Source of the DNA: Burkholderia diffusa
Lineage (GTDB): Bacteria > Pseudomonadota > Gammaproteobacteria > Burkholderiales > Burkholderiaceae
DNA: 64,000 nt
Direction of reading: 5' to 3'
Assembly (NCBI RefSeq): GCF_001718315.1
Contig: NZ_CP013363.1
Coordinates: 2,418,001-2,482,000, forward strand
Shown here: piece by piece, positions 19,311 through 27,182 of the stretch
How positions within the stretch are numbered: the first letter of the stretch is position 1
How the letters are laid out: each line of letters starts with the position of its first letter
Program-made: the position numbers and the translations under genes
The notes under the pieces: generated by a model
Told to the model about the DNA's origin: nothing
The model's input: the letters and a program-made list of their open reading frames with translations, nothing else
The model's database searches: none

Positions 19311-20360
19311 TCAATGCTTTCCGCCCGCCAAGGGCAAGAATCGGGGCGCTACGCGCGCCCGAACGTTTCCGTTCGCGTCGGTACGATAAATCCCGCGCGC
19401 CGAATTGTGCGGATGCTGGACCGCGTCGGACACGCTCAGCACCGGCGCAAAGCACGCGTCGGTGCCTTCGAGCAGCGCGCGCCAGTGCGCGGACGGCTGC
19501 TGCGCGAACACCTCGGCAAAGCGCGCCTTCAGCGCCGGCCACTGCGCGCGATCGTACTGCGATGCCGGATCGACGTCGGTCAACCCGAGCCGCTCGATCA
19601 GCAGCGCGTAGAACGGCGGCTCCAGCGCACCGATCGTCACGCATTCGCCGTCCGCGCAGCGATACACGTCGTAAAACGGCGCATCGTGGAAGAGGCTCGG
19701 CTGCGCGCCGTCGAGCTGGCCGTTCGCGCGCGCCCAAAGCGCCAGCGAGCCGAGCATCGACACGATGTCGACGATCGCGCCGTCGACCACGCGCCCCTGG
19801 CCGCCGCGGCGCACGTCGAACAACGCGCAGACGATGCCGAACGCGAGCCCGAGTGCGCCCCCCGCATCGCCGACGACCGTCGGCGGCACGCCGGGCCGTC
19901 CGTCGCGCGGCGCGGACAGCGACAGCAGCCCCGTCAACGCGACGTAGTTCAGGTCGTGCCCGGCCGCCGTCGCGAGCGGCCCGTCCTGGCCCCAGCCCGT
20001 CATCCGTCCGTAGACGAGCTTCGAATTGTGGTGTGCGCAATCGTCCGGACCGAGACCGAGGCGCTCCATCACGCCGGGCCGCAGCCCCTCGATAAGCGCG
20101 TCGGCCTGGGTGATCAGCGCGAGCGCCGCGTCGCGGCCGGCCTTCGTCTTCAAATCGAGTTCGACGATCGTCTTGCCTTCGCGCAGCAGGTCGCCGTCGC
20201 GGCCCTGCAGCGCGTCCGGCGCGCTGGTGCGGCCCGCCGGACGCGCGATCAGCGTGATGCGCGCGCCCATCCCGGCGAGCATCCAGCCCGCGAGCGGGCC
20301 GGGGCCGAGGCCTTCGAATTCGACGATGTGGACGCCGGAAAGCGGCGCGTTCAATGACAT
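19311..20360 (-). CDS. CaiB/BaiF family, alpha-methylacyl-CoA racemase-like
   Basis: 349 aa class III CoA-transferase fold. It keeps both residues used by alpha-methylacyl-CoA racemase: the His in AGHDLNYVALTGLL and the Asp in VVGDAGGALGLAFGI, along with EGLRPGVMERLGLG and YGRMTGWGQDGPLA. That favours racemisation of 2-methylacyl-CoA over CoA transfer between acids. The ATG at 20360 follows a GAGG. The upstream neighbour is a decayed secretion gene, so it probably has its own promoter in 20361-20500. Substrate is inferred only. Confidence 0.85.
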   Translation of the reverse strand: MSLNAPLSGVHIVEFEGLGPGPLAGWMLAGMGARITLIARPAGRTSAPDALQGRDGDLLREGKTIVELDLKTKAGRDAALALITQADALIEGLRPGVMERLGLGPDDCAHHNSKLVYGRMTGWGQDGPLATAAGHDLNYVALTGLLSLSAPRDGRPGVPPTVVGDAGGALGLAFGIVCALFDVRRGGQGRVVDGAIVDIVSMLGSLALWARANGQLDGAQPSLFHDAPFYDVYRCADGECVTIGALEPPFYALLIERLGLTDVDPASQYDRAQWPALKARFAEVFAQQPSAHWRALLEGTDACFAPVLSVSDAVQHPHNSARGIYRTDANGNVRARVAPRFLPLAGGKH

Positions 20361-20502
20361 GGCGACCTCGCTGGAGTGCAACGCGATTAGACGGGACAAG
20401 CAAACGTTCCGATTCTATGTGAAGCGTGCGGCGCACGCGGCACGTACGGGAACGATGAAAATGGCCAAACAGCGGCCCGCATGCCATTCGCCCGGGCACC
20501 GC

Positions 20503-20619
20503 AGGCGCGAACGGCGTCGCACGCCCGAAAGCAAGCAGCGGCCCGATGAACCGGATCACCAGCGCGACGACGATCAGCGCAACGAATACGAGGAACTGGC
20601 GCGAGGCCAGAAACGACGA
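20503..20619 (-). pseudogene. Decayed N-terminal fragment of TssM (IcmF)
   Basis: Just after the tssL stop, the minus strand reads SFLASRQFLVFVALIVVALV, then a second hydrophobic half with FIGPLLAFG, the characteristic first membrane hairpin of TssM. There is no ATG, GTG or TTG in frame at the expected site after AAGGAAG, and similarity fades after about 40 residues. The remaining roughly 1100 codons of TssM are absent, the sequence running into the racemase-like gene. I read it as a non-functional remnant left by a deletion. Confidence 0.6.
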
Positions 20620-20656
20620 GGTTCTTCCTTTCTTATATCCCGGAAACGGATCTGGC

Positions 20657-21922
20657 TTATCGCGCGACGACGATCTCGACGCGGCGGTTCTGCGCGCGCC
20701 CCTGCGCGGTGCGGTTGTCGCCGACCGGATCGGCATCGCCTTTACCGGTTGCTTCGAGACGATTCGCCGGCACGCCTGCTGTCTGGAGCGATTGCATGAC
20801 CTGGGTGGCCCGCTCTTCTGAAAGCGCCTGATTCGATGCAAAGTGGCGGCTTCGGATCGACACGCTGTCGGTGTAGCCGAGGACGGTAACCTTGCCCGGC
20901 ACCTTGGCGATTTCAGCGGCGATCTTCTCGATCAACGGATTCATCGAATCTTGAACCGCTGCGCCGCCGGGCTTGAACATCGCGTCGCCGCGGAACGTTA
21001 CGGTGCTGTGTTTTGCGTCTTCGCTTACGCTCACCATGCCTGCGGCGATCTCGTTTTTGAGCAGTTGTTTCAGATGGAGTTGCGGGGCGGGCGGTGGGGG
21101 CGGCGGGGTCAGGTTTCCGATCGCCGCGATCTGCTTCTGAAGCGCCGCGCCACGGGTCGACAGTTCGTATTTGAACCAGCCGAACAGACCGAGCAGGATC
21201 GTCGACAACACGGCTACCGTGATCCACACGGGGAAATCGTAGAAGGACAGGCGCTTGCCCTTCGCATTCGATTGCCAATGCGGCGAGAGCGTCAGTGGCA
21301 CCGGATCGCGTTGCGACGTGATCTCGTTGTAGAGACGCTGGCGAATCGCATCGTGTTTGCGTTTGCCACCCGCTTCGAGACGGTAGCGCCCTTCGAAACC
21401 GAGGCTGAGTATGCGGTAGATCACCTCCAGGAGGTCCCGGTGTTCACGTGGATCCTCCAGCAAGCGGGCGATCAGCAGATAGACTTTATCCCCGCCGCGT
21501 CGGTCTTCGTGGAAAGTCGTTGCGAGGCCGCCATTGATCCATTCTATTCCCGCCCCGTCCTCCCTCGCCCAGGCGGTCTGCGTTGCCGCCTCGTCGAGCG
21601 CTGTGCACAGGCAATACCGTGCGCCGATCATGTGGTCGCGGCGAATGTTCGCCTGCTCACAGAGCTTCTGGAACACACGCATCTCTTGTTCGAGAAGCAT
21701 GCGCAGTGCGAGTATCTGGTCTGGTTCGAGATACTCGGGCATACTCGCTTGCGCCCGAAGAAGCGGGCCTGCGGCAGCTCGCAACGGATTATCTGCGGCT
21801 AGAACCGCCTGCAACCTTTCCTCAAACGGAATTGCCCGGGATTCAGCGGATTCACGCCGTTCGGCCGCAGATTGCGCCTGGCCGGTTTCGGAATTGGGCG
21901 CAGGATTTGATTGATTACTCAT
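20657..21922 (-). CDS. tssL: Type VI secretion protein TssL with OmpA domain
   Basis: 421 aa. The N-terminal DotU/IcmH domain (about 35-210; includes RRDHMIGARYCLCTALDEAA and LLEVIYRILSLGFEGRYRL) is cytoplasmic. A single membrane helix (VWITVAVLSTILLGLFGWF, near 230-250) leads to a C-terminal OmpA peptidoglycan-binding domain (VTVLGYTDSVSIRS, then QNRRVEIVVAR). TssL is an inner-membrane complex component of type VI systems and normally pairs with TssM, which here is only a fragment. It ends the minus-strand vgrG island. No strong Shine-Dalgarno precedes the ATG. Confidence 0.93.
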   Translation of the reverse strand: MSNQSNPAPNSETGQAQSAAERRESAESRAIPFEERLQAVLAADNPLRAAAGPLLRAQASMPEYLEPDQILALRMLLEQEMRVFQKLCEQANIRRDHMIGARYCLCTALDEAATQTAWAREDGAGIEWINGGLATTFHEDRRGGDKVYLLIARLLEDPREHRDLLEVIYRILSLGFEGRYRLEAGGKRKHDAIRQRLYNEITSQRDPVPLTLSPHWQSNAKGKRLSFYDFPVWITVAVLSTILLGLFGWFKYELSTRGAALQKQIAAIGNLTPPPPPPAPQLHLKQLLKNEIAAGMVSVSEDAKHSTVTFRGDAMFKPGGAAVQDSMNPLIEKIAAEIAKVPGKVTVLGYTDSVSIRSRHFASNQALSEERATQVMQSLQTAGVPANRLEATGKGDADPVGDNRTAQGRAQNRRVEIVVAR

Positions 21923-22069
21923 CGCAGCATTTTTTATAGTTTATTGATAACTCAGTAGTATTAATTGTCGAATCGCGTGTTGGACGGCATTCGACACGAA
22001 CATTCAATCTTCAACAGATGCGTAGGCGCAGACGTTGATCTCCGTTTTTTTTGACAGACTGATCCAGTG

Positions 22070-22333
22070 CTACGAGATCGACAACGTAGTGTGCCGACTG
22101 ACCAGCACGCACCCGCATTTCGCGCGATGCCCTTCTAGGGCTGCAGGTTCACCATCCATCATGAAGGATTCCTCTCCTTCCATAATTTGATTGATTCCGT
22201 GTTCGTTGCAGCGAACGATATCTTCTCTGCGTGCAATTGCACGACCGTCAACGACATCTGTTGCAGCCCCCGTCAATACCTCGCCACCGAACGGCGCCAA
22301 GGCGTCGCCTACTACAATAATCTGTCGTGTCAT
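22070..22333 (-). CDS. PAAR-domain spike-tip protein
   Basis: 87 aa, a stand-alone PAAR domain: VVGDALAPFGGEVLTGA, DGRAIARREDIVRCNEHG and EGEESFMMDGEPAALEGHRA, with paired Cys/His residues (VRCNEHG, KCGCV) that bind zinc at the cone tip. PAAR proteins cap the VgrG trimer and help load effectors. It lies between the immunity genes and tssL on the same strand, so it belongs to the effector module. Confidence 0.9.
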   Translation of the reverse strand: MTRQIIVVGDALAPFGGEVLTGAATDVVDGRAIARREDIVRCNEHGINQIMEGEESFMMDGEPAALEGHRAKCGCVLVSRHTTLSIS

Positions 22334-22428
22334 CTTGTTTCTTCTTTCATACAGCTCGTCACGCTCTGATCTTCCATCGTTCGCGCCAAATCCCTAGCAC
22401 CTCACTACCGGCGCCATGTTCGGGCCAT

Positions 22429-23526
22429 TCATTTCGGTAGCTCACGAATGTCTAACCCACGTGCTGTGCCTTGATTCGGTGCAGGCGTAACTGGCTTGGC
22501 CGAATCGATCAGCGTCTTGACGTTACCGTCCCACTTGGGCAACGCCGCAGGCGGTAGTGGTAATACCTTGTCCAGGTTGGGGAGTTGCAAGCGGCCTCGG
22601 TAATGCTCCAAGACTCGAGCAATCTTGCTGTACCGTTCCGCGCGGGCGCGATCGATGTGGCCGACAAGATTACGTCCCTCGGCCAAGTTGAATCCGTCGA
22701 ATTGGGTAAAACTCGCGCTCGCACATTTTGCGCTCCCGAACTTCACTCCCTCGTGCAGCGTCTCCAGCGCACGCCGCTTGGCCTCCGGGGTTTCCGGCCG
22801 AGCGTAGATATAGCTCAGTTTATGTGCGGCATCGCCATACCCTTGCGCCAACGCACACTCCAGCATTTGCGTCGCAATGGGTTCATTGCCCCAGAATTCG
22901 CCGCCCGGATCGTCATACGTGCCTGCGAGTTTGTGGCCGAGGAACGTCATCGCCGATGGGCTGCCCATGTCCGCCGCGCGCTGGAAAAACGCATACGCGC
23001 TCGTCGCATTGCCACCTCTGACCAGCCCCCTCTGGTGGTACACCCCCATGCGGTCGTAGGCGTCCGGCACACCCAGCTTCATCGCCTTTTCTACCCACGT
23101 GATCGCCACTTCCGGATCGCGTTCCGGTACACCCGGATATGTGCTCTGGATCAGCGCTGCCAGATTCAGCATCGCCTCCCAGTGATTGCGCTCCGCAGCC
23201 TGTTCGTATAACTGGTAAATCCGAGCATAGTCACGACGCTTGTAGTAAATGTCCGGATCGTCCAATACCAACGCCTGTTGGAACCATAGTTCAGCCTGCG
23301 CATCGATGGGCGGAACGTGTTGATCCTGGTACACGCACTTGAACTCCTTGCGATGCGGATTGAACAGCGGCAGTTTCTCGTAGCGTGGCAGATCGGACAT
23401 GGCAGCGGTCAGTTTGTCGGTCAGGGTCGTCAATGGCCCGGCCTGTGCCCCTGAGACATGCAGGCACAGCACGGCAACGATGACGCGCAGACTCCAATCG
23501 GGCACGTTCATTACAGATCGACTCAC
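22429..23526 (-). CDS. Sel1-like periplasmic immunity candidate, short copy
   Basis: 365 aa with a signal peptide (VIVAVLCLHVSGAQAGPL). Sel1/TPR-like helical repeats are visible (AMLNLAALIQSTYPGVPERD, VEKAMKLGVPDAYDRMGVYH, AYAFFQRAADMGSPSAMTFL). It is almost identical over about 320 residues to the adjacent gene at 23523-25169, whose extra C-terminal domain it lacks. Sel1-type proteins are known immunities for Tle5 phospholipase D effectors, and the location fits. The start overlaps the preceding stop by 4 nt (ATGA), so translation is coupled. Which copy is functional is not known. Confidence 0.82.
   Translation of the reverse strand: MSRSVMNVPDWSLRVIVAVLCLHVSGAQAGPLTTLTDKLTAAMSDLPRYEKLPLFNPHRKEFKCVYQDQHVPPIDAQAELWFQQALVLDDPDIYYKRRDYARIYQLYEQAAERNHWEAMLNLAALIQSTYPGVPERDPEVAITWVEKAMKLGVPDAYDRMGVYHQRGLVRGGNATSAYAFFQRAADMGSPSAMTFLGHKLAGTYDDPGGEFWGNEPIATQMLECALAQGYGDAAHKLSYIYARPETPEAKRRALETLHEGVKFGSAKCASASFTQFDGFNLAEGRNLVGHIDRARAERYSKIARVLEHYRGRLQLPNLDKVLPLPPAALPKWDGNVKTLIDSAKPVTPAPNQGTARGLDIRELPK
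22480..23430 (-). repeat. Direct repeat copy 1 (immunity gene duplication)
   Basis: About 0.95 kb nearly identical to 24138-25090, offset near 1658 bp. Long blocks match exactly (for example 22504-22590 with 24162-24250). Differences cluster at the two ends and in a short stretch around 23100-23260. Confidence 0.85.
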
Positions 23527-25169
23527 AACGCGATCCTCTCGAAGCCGTCCGCAGTGCTTGCATTCGGACTACCCACATAGGTCCATTGCACGTGTTCCGG
23601 CTCAATATCCAGATAGCGATGGCCCGGGTCCGGAAACGATTGCCCTTCGTGGACGAAGGCTTGTTGATCCCAACGGTTGTACAGGTCCGCGAGTCGATGA
23701 TCGACCGCAACACGTCCTTCCCAGATTCCAGCACGGGGACACTGCTCCAGCCCGTGGCAGACGAGTACTTCAGGTTGCGCCGACAACTGCCGCAGGAATC
23801 CGGCATCGCTCAATTGCGCGACGAAAATCTCTTTTGATGGTTGTGCAGGACGGGCATCGCCAAGGTAATGCCATTGCACCTGTTCCGCTTCGAGCCAACT
23901 GACTTTCGGCAGGTCAAAACGCTCGCCTGCCCGATAGCGCTCGGGGTTTCCGCCTCGGGCGAATCGGAGCTGGTCCTTGCGCATGGTCGATAGGCCGTAG
24001 AGGGCAAGCCAGTAGCCCGTCTCAGGCACTACCTTGTCCCCGGTCACAGCGTAAGTACTTTGCGCGAGCGGCAGGACGTCATGTCCCTCCGGCATGAACT
24101 CACGCCCGTCAAGCGCGGACACGGCGTTCTTCTTCGGTGCAGGCGTGACTGGCTTGGCTGCATCAATCAGCGTCTTGACGTTGCCGTCCCACTTGGGCAA
24201 CGCCGCAGGCGGTAGTGGTAATACCTTGTCCAGGTTGGGGAGCTGCAAGCGGCCTGGGTAATGCTCCAAGACTCGAGCAATCTTGCTGTACCGTTCCGCG
24301 CGGGCGCGATCGATGTGGCCGACAAGATTACGTCCCTCGGCCAAGTTGAATCCGTCGAATTGGGTAAAACTCGCGCTCGCACATTTTGCGCTCCCGAACT
24401 TCACTCCCTCGTGCAGCGTCTCCAGCGCACGCCGCTTGGCCTCCGGGGTTTCCGGCCGAGCGTAGATATAGCTCAGTTTATGTGCGGCATCGCCATACCC
24501 TTGCGCCAACGCACACTCCAGCATTTGCGTCGCAATGGGTTCATTGCCCCAGAATTCGCCGCCCGGATCGTCGTACGTGCCTGCGAGTTTGTAGCCGAGG
24601 AACGTCATCGCCGATGGACTGCCCATGTCCGCCGCGCGCTGGAAAAACGCATACGCGCTCGTCGCATTGCCACCTCTGACCAGCCCCCTCTGGTGGTACA
24701 CGCCCATTCGATCGTAGGCGTCCGGCACACCCAGCTTCATCGCCTTTTCCACCCAGCGAATCGCCACTTCCGGATCGCGTTCCGGTACACCTGGATACGT
24801 GCTCCGGATCAGCGCCGCCAGATTCAACATTGCCTTCCAGTGATTGCGCTCTGCGGCCTGAACATACAGCTTGTATATCCTCGGATAATCACGATCTTCA
24901 AACCAAACGTCCGGATCGTCCAATGCCAATGCCTGTTGGAACCATAGTTCAGCCTGCGCATCGATGGCCGGAACGTGTTGATCCTGGTACACGCACTTGA
25001 ACTCCTTGCGATGCGGATTGAACAGCGGCAGTTTCTCGTAACGTGGTAGATCGGACATGGTACCGGTCATTGTTTCGGTCAAGGTCATCAATGGTCCTGC
25101 CTGAGCCCCAGCGGCATTCAATGCCGCAGCGGCCAAAAAAATTCTTGCATAACGAATCACAGAAGCCAC
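23523..25169 (-). CDS. Sel1-like periplasmic immunity candidate, long copy
   Basis: 548 aa with a signal peptide (IFLAAAALNAAGAQAGP), Sel1/TPR-like repeats at about 60-320, and an extra C-terminal domain of about 190 residues (begins near EFMPEGHDVLPLAQSTYAV, later EAEQVQWHYLGDARPAQPSK and EPEHVQWTYVGSPN, two similar internal motifs). Export fits neutralising a phospholipase that acts on membranes from the periplasm. It starts 6 nt after the effector stop, so effector and immunity are one operon. The C-terminal domain is not present in the shorter neighbour and I do not recognise it. Confidence 0.85.
   Translation of the reverse strand: MASVIRYARIFLAAAALNAAGAQAGPLMTLTETMTGTMSDLPRYEKLPLFNPHRKEFKCVYQDQHVPAIDAQAELWFQQALALDDPDVWFEDRDYPRIYKLYVQAAERNHWKAMLNLAALIRSTYPGVPERDPEVAIRWVEKAMKLGVPDAYDRMGVYHQRGLVRGGNATSAYAFFQRAADMGSPSAMTFLGYKLAGTYDDPGGEFWGNEPIATQMLECALAQGYGDAAHKLSYIYARPETPEAKRRALETLHEGVKFGSAKCASASFTQFDGFNLAEGRNLVGHIDRARAERYSKIARVLEHYPGRLQLPNLDKVLPLPPAALPKWDGNVKTLIDAAKPVTPAPKKNAVSALDGREFMPEGHDVLPLAQSTYAVTGDKVVPETGYWLALYGLSTMRKDQLRFARGGNPERYRAGERFDLPKVSWLEAEQVQWHYLGDARPAQPSKEIFVAQLSDAGFLRQLSAQPEVLVCHGLEQCPRAGIWEGRVAVDHRLADLYNRWDQQAFVHEGQSFPDPGHRYLDIEPEHVQWTYVGSPNASTADGFERIAL
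24138..25090 (-). repeat. Direct repeat copy 2 (immunity gene duplication)
   Basis: Partner of 22480-23430. High DNA identity, including silent positions, implies a recent duplication or ongoing gene conversion. Confidence 0.85.
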
Positions 25170-25175
25170 CTTCCT

Positions 25176-27146
25176 TTACACAATTGCTGTTTTGTTCGAT
25201 GACGGGACCGTAACCTTAGCGTGCATAGTGGATGTGGCGCGATAATCTTCGAAGCGCAGGAGAAACCCGTTCATAGACTTTCCACGTTGCTTCAAGTCAT
25301 CGTTGTCGGCCATTTGTTCACTCCACTTGTCGAATACATCAGGTATCAACTCTTGATCGCCGGTTCCTCGGATCTTGGTCCCCGAATGCAACATGAACAC
25401 CTTCTCACGCAACTTCGCCGCCCATTCATCCCCAGTCGCAGCAATATTGATCTCGCTATCCACCGACATGCTGCGCTGATTCAGGTTCGCGCTCCCCAGT
25501 GTCACGAAAACGTCGTCGATCAGCATGAGCTTGGAGTGGATATAAATCTCCCGATACGCCATCTGCCCGCCGACCACGCCGCTCGTACGCAATCGCGCAA
25601 CGCTCACCTTCATTCCCAACGTGTTCTTGAGTTCTTCCACGCTTGGACGATCCAGCACCTTGTGCGTCGCCTTGACCTTGAGTGGATTCCCGTGTTCGTC
25701 CTTCAGATCGATGGTGTGCGTCGCATCCTTCGCATTCTCGTAGCGTTGATTGACCTTGCCCGTATCCACCAATTCGGCCTGACTGGGCATGGCGCTCCCG
25801 TGGCCCAGCTCCGTCAGTGTGTCGAACGTACGCGGAATCAATCCGTCATCCTCAGGATGAGGAATGACGATAAACAAGTGGAGCTGCGGAACTTCTGCTG
25901 CTGGCTTGTTGGAAAGCTTGTTCCAGGATCGGCAGAATTTCAGGCGCTGCTCCTTCAAATGCCGCGCAAATTCCGGATAAAAGAAATACTGATTCTCGAT
26001 GTAGATATACTTACGGGCATAGGTAGTAGCCTGAAAGTACAGTTCCTTGATACTCTTTTCCCGCTCGTGCGGCTGGGTGCGCACGATCTGCACGGCCTGC
26101 TTCGAATTTCTCGGCAACGTCGGGATCCGGGACGGCACATCCGTCAATTCCTTTGTTTTCAGGGAATCGGATGCAAACAGATTCCAGCCTCGCTCGAAAT
26201 TCTGATGCAGGCGCTTGAGCGCCGGGCCGACCACTCGGCACGCATAATCCTGAAGCGGCCTCGCGTGCCGATACTGACCGATGCCGAGCCGTTTGTTGGG
26301 GTTCTGGGTGCTCCGCGCCTGCTCACGTTCCCCCGCAAGCATTCCTGCCGTCCAGGTCTCCCGCCGCGGATCATCGATATCGTGTTTCGTACCGTCCCAA
26401 TAATCCGTCACGGAGTTCAGGCCCATGACGTAACCGACGGCGTGTCGACCATCTTCGTACGCGTAATCGATCAATATCGGCTTCTGGTGATGCGTCGGAA
26501 AATTCAAAAGCAGGCCCTTTTCATCGACGGGGTTATGCCATTCGTACGCGGGTTTATCCTTCTCCTTCGGCTCCGCGTCAATCAAGGCTTCGACGTCGGA
26601 TCGGGAAATGTCTCGAAGAACAATTTGGAGATTCGGATTTCTTCCGACACCTCGATTCCTCAGCGGAAGATTGTCAATCCACCATTTCCTGCAGTAGTCG
26701 TGCCGGATACGATTTCCATAAGGCCCCCCTAGCGGCCCTCTCTGAGCGTCCGTATAGCCTGGCATATTGTTCTGCTTGGTCGACGCCAGGAGGTCATGCC
26801 ATATCAACAGCCGAACCCGCACCCGATTTTTGGCGCGCGTCGTAATTTCGTCCAGCAGCTCGCCATAGGTATGACCGCGCTTCCATTTCTTTCCGGTCCG
26901 CACAAGCTCCATGCCCGGATCGAATCCCCAACAGACGATATCGACTGTCGACCTGGCGTTGCGGATATCTTTTTCGATCTCCTTGAACCCTTCCTCACCG
27001 CAGATGACGAACTTCAGAGCGTTACCGTAGGTAATGGGGATACTCTCGCGCTTCTCCAGCAACCACTGGACTGCACCGTGAGCCTTGCGGCCGGCTTCAT
27101 CGATCGCGATGTCGACAGGGTTGTGTGTCTTGATTTCATCAGTCAT
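25176..27146 (-). CDS. Phospholipase D type VI effector (Tle5-like)
   Basis: 656 aa with two HKD catalytic motifs: HQKPILID (near residue 218) and HSKLMLID (near residue 535, followed by VFVTLGSANLNQRSM). Two such motifs in one chain define PLD-superfamily phosphodiesterases. No signal peptide, consistent with delivery on VgrG. Tle5 enzymes degrade phosphatidylethanolamine in target membranes. It follows vgrG by 36 nt and is followed at once by Sel1-like immunity candidates, the known Tle5-Tli5 pairing. GGGAG is six nt before the ATG. Substrate preference is inferred. Confidence 0.9.
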   Translation of the reverse strand: MTDEIKTHNPVDIAIDEAGRKAHGAVQWLLEKRESIPITYGNALKFVICGEEGFKEIEKDIRNARSTVDIVCWGFDPGMELVRTGKKWKRGHTYGELLDEITTRAKNRVRVRLLIWHDLLASTKQNNMPGYTDAQRGPLGGPYGNRIRHDYCRKWWIDNLPLRNRGVGRNPNLQIVLRDISRSDVEALIDAEPKEKDKPAYEWHNPVDEKGLLLNFPTHHQKPILIDYAYEDGRHAVGYVMGLNSVTDYWDGTKHDIDDPRRETWTAGMLAGEREQARSTQNPNKRLGIGQYRHARPLQDYACRVVGPALKRLHQNFERGWNLFASDSLKTKELTDVPSRIPTLPRNSKQAVQIVRTQPHEREKSIKELYFQATTYARKYIYIENQYFFYPEFARHLKEQRLKFCRSWNKLSNKPAAEVPQLHLFIVIPHPEDDGLIPRTFDTLTELGHGSAMPSQAELVDTGKVNQRYENAKDATHTIDLKDEHGNPLKVKATHKVLDRPSVEELKNTLGMKVSVARLRTSGVVGGQMAYREIYIHSKLMLIDDVFVTLGSANLNQRSMSVDSEINIAATGDEWAAKLREKVFMLHSGTKIRGTGDQELIPDVFDKWSEQMADNDDLKQRGKSMNGFLLRFEDYRATSTMHAKVTVPSSNKTAIV

Positions 27147-27182
27147 ATCATCTCCCGTTGGAGTTGCGATCGCAAATCACTT

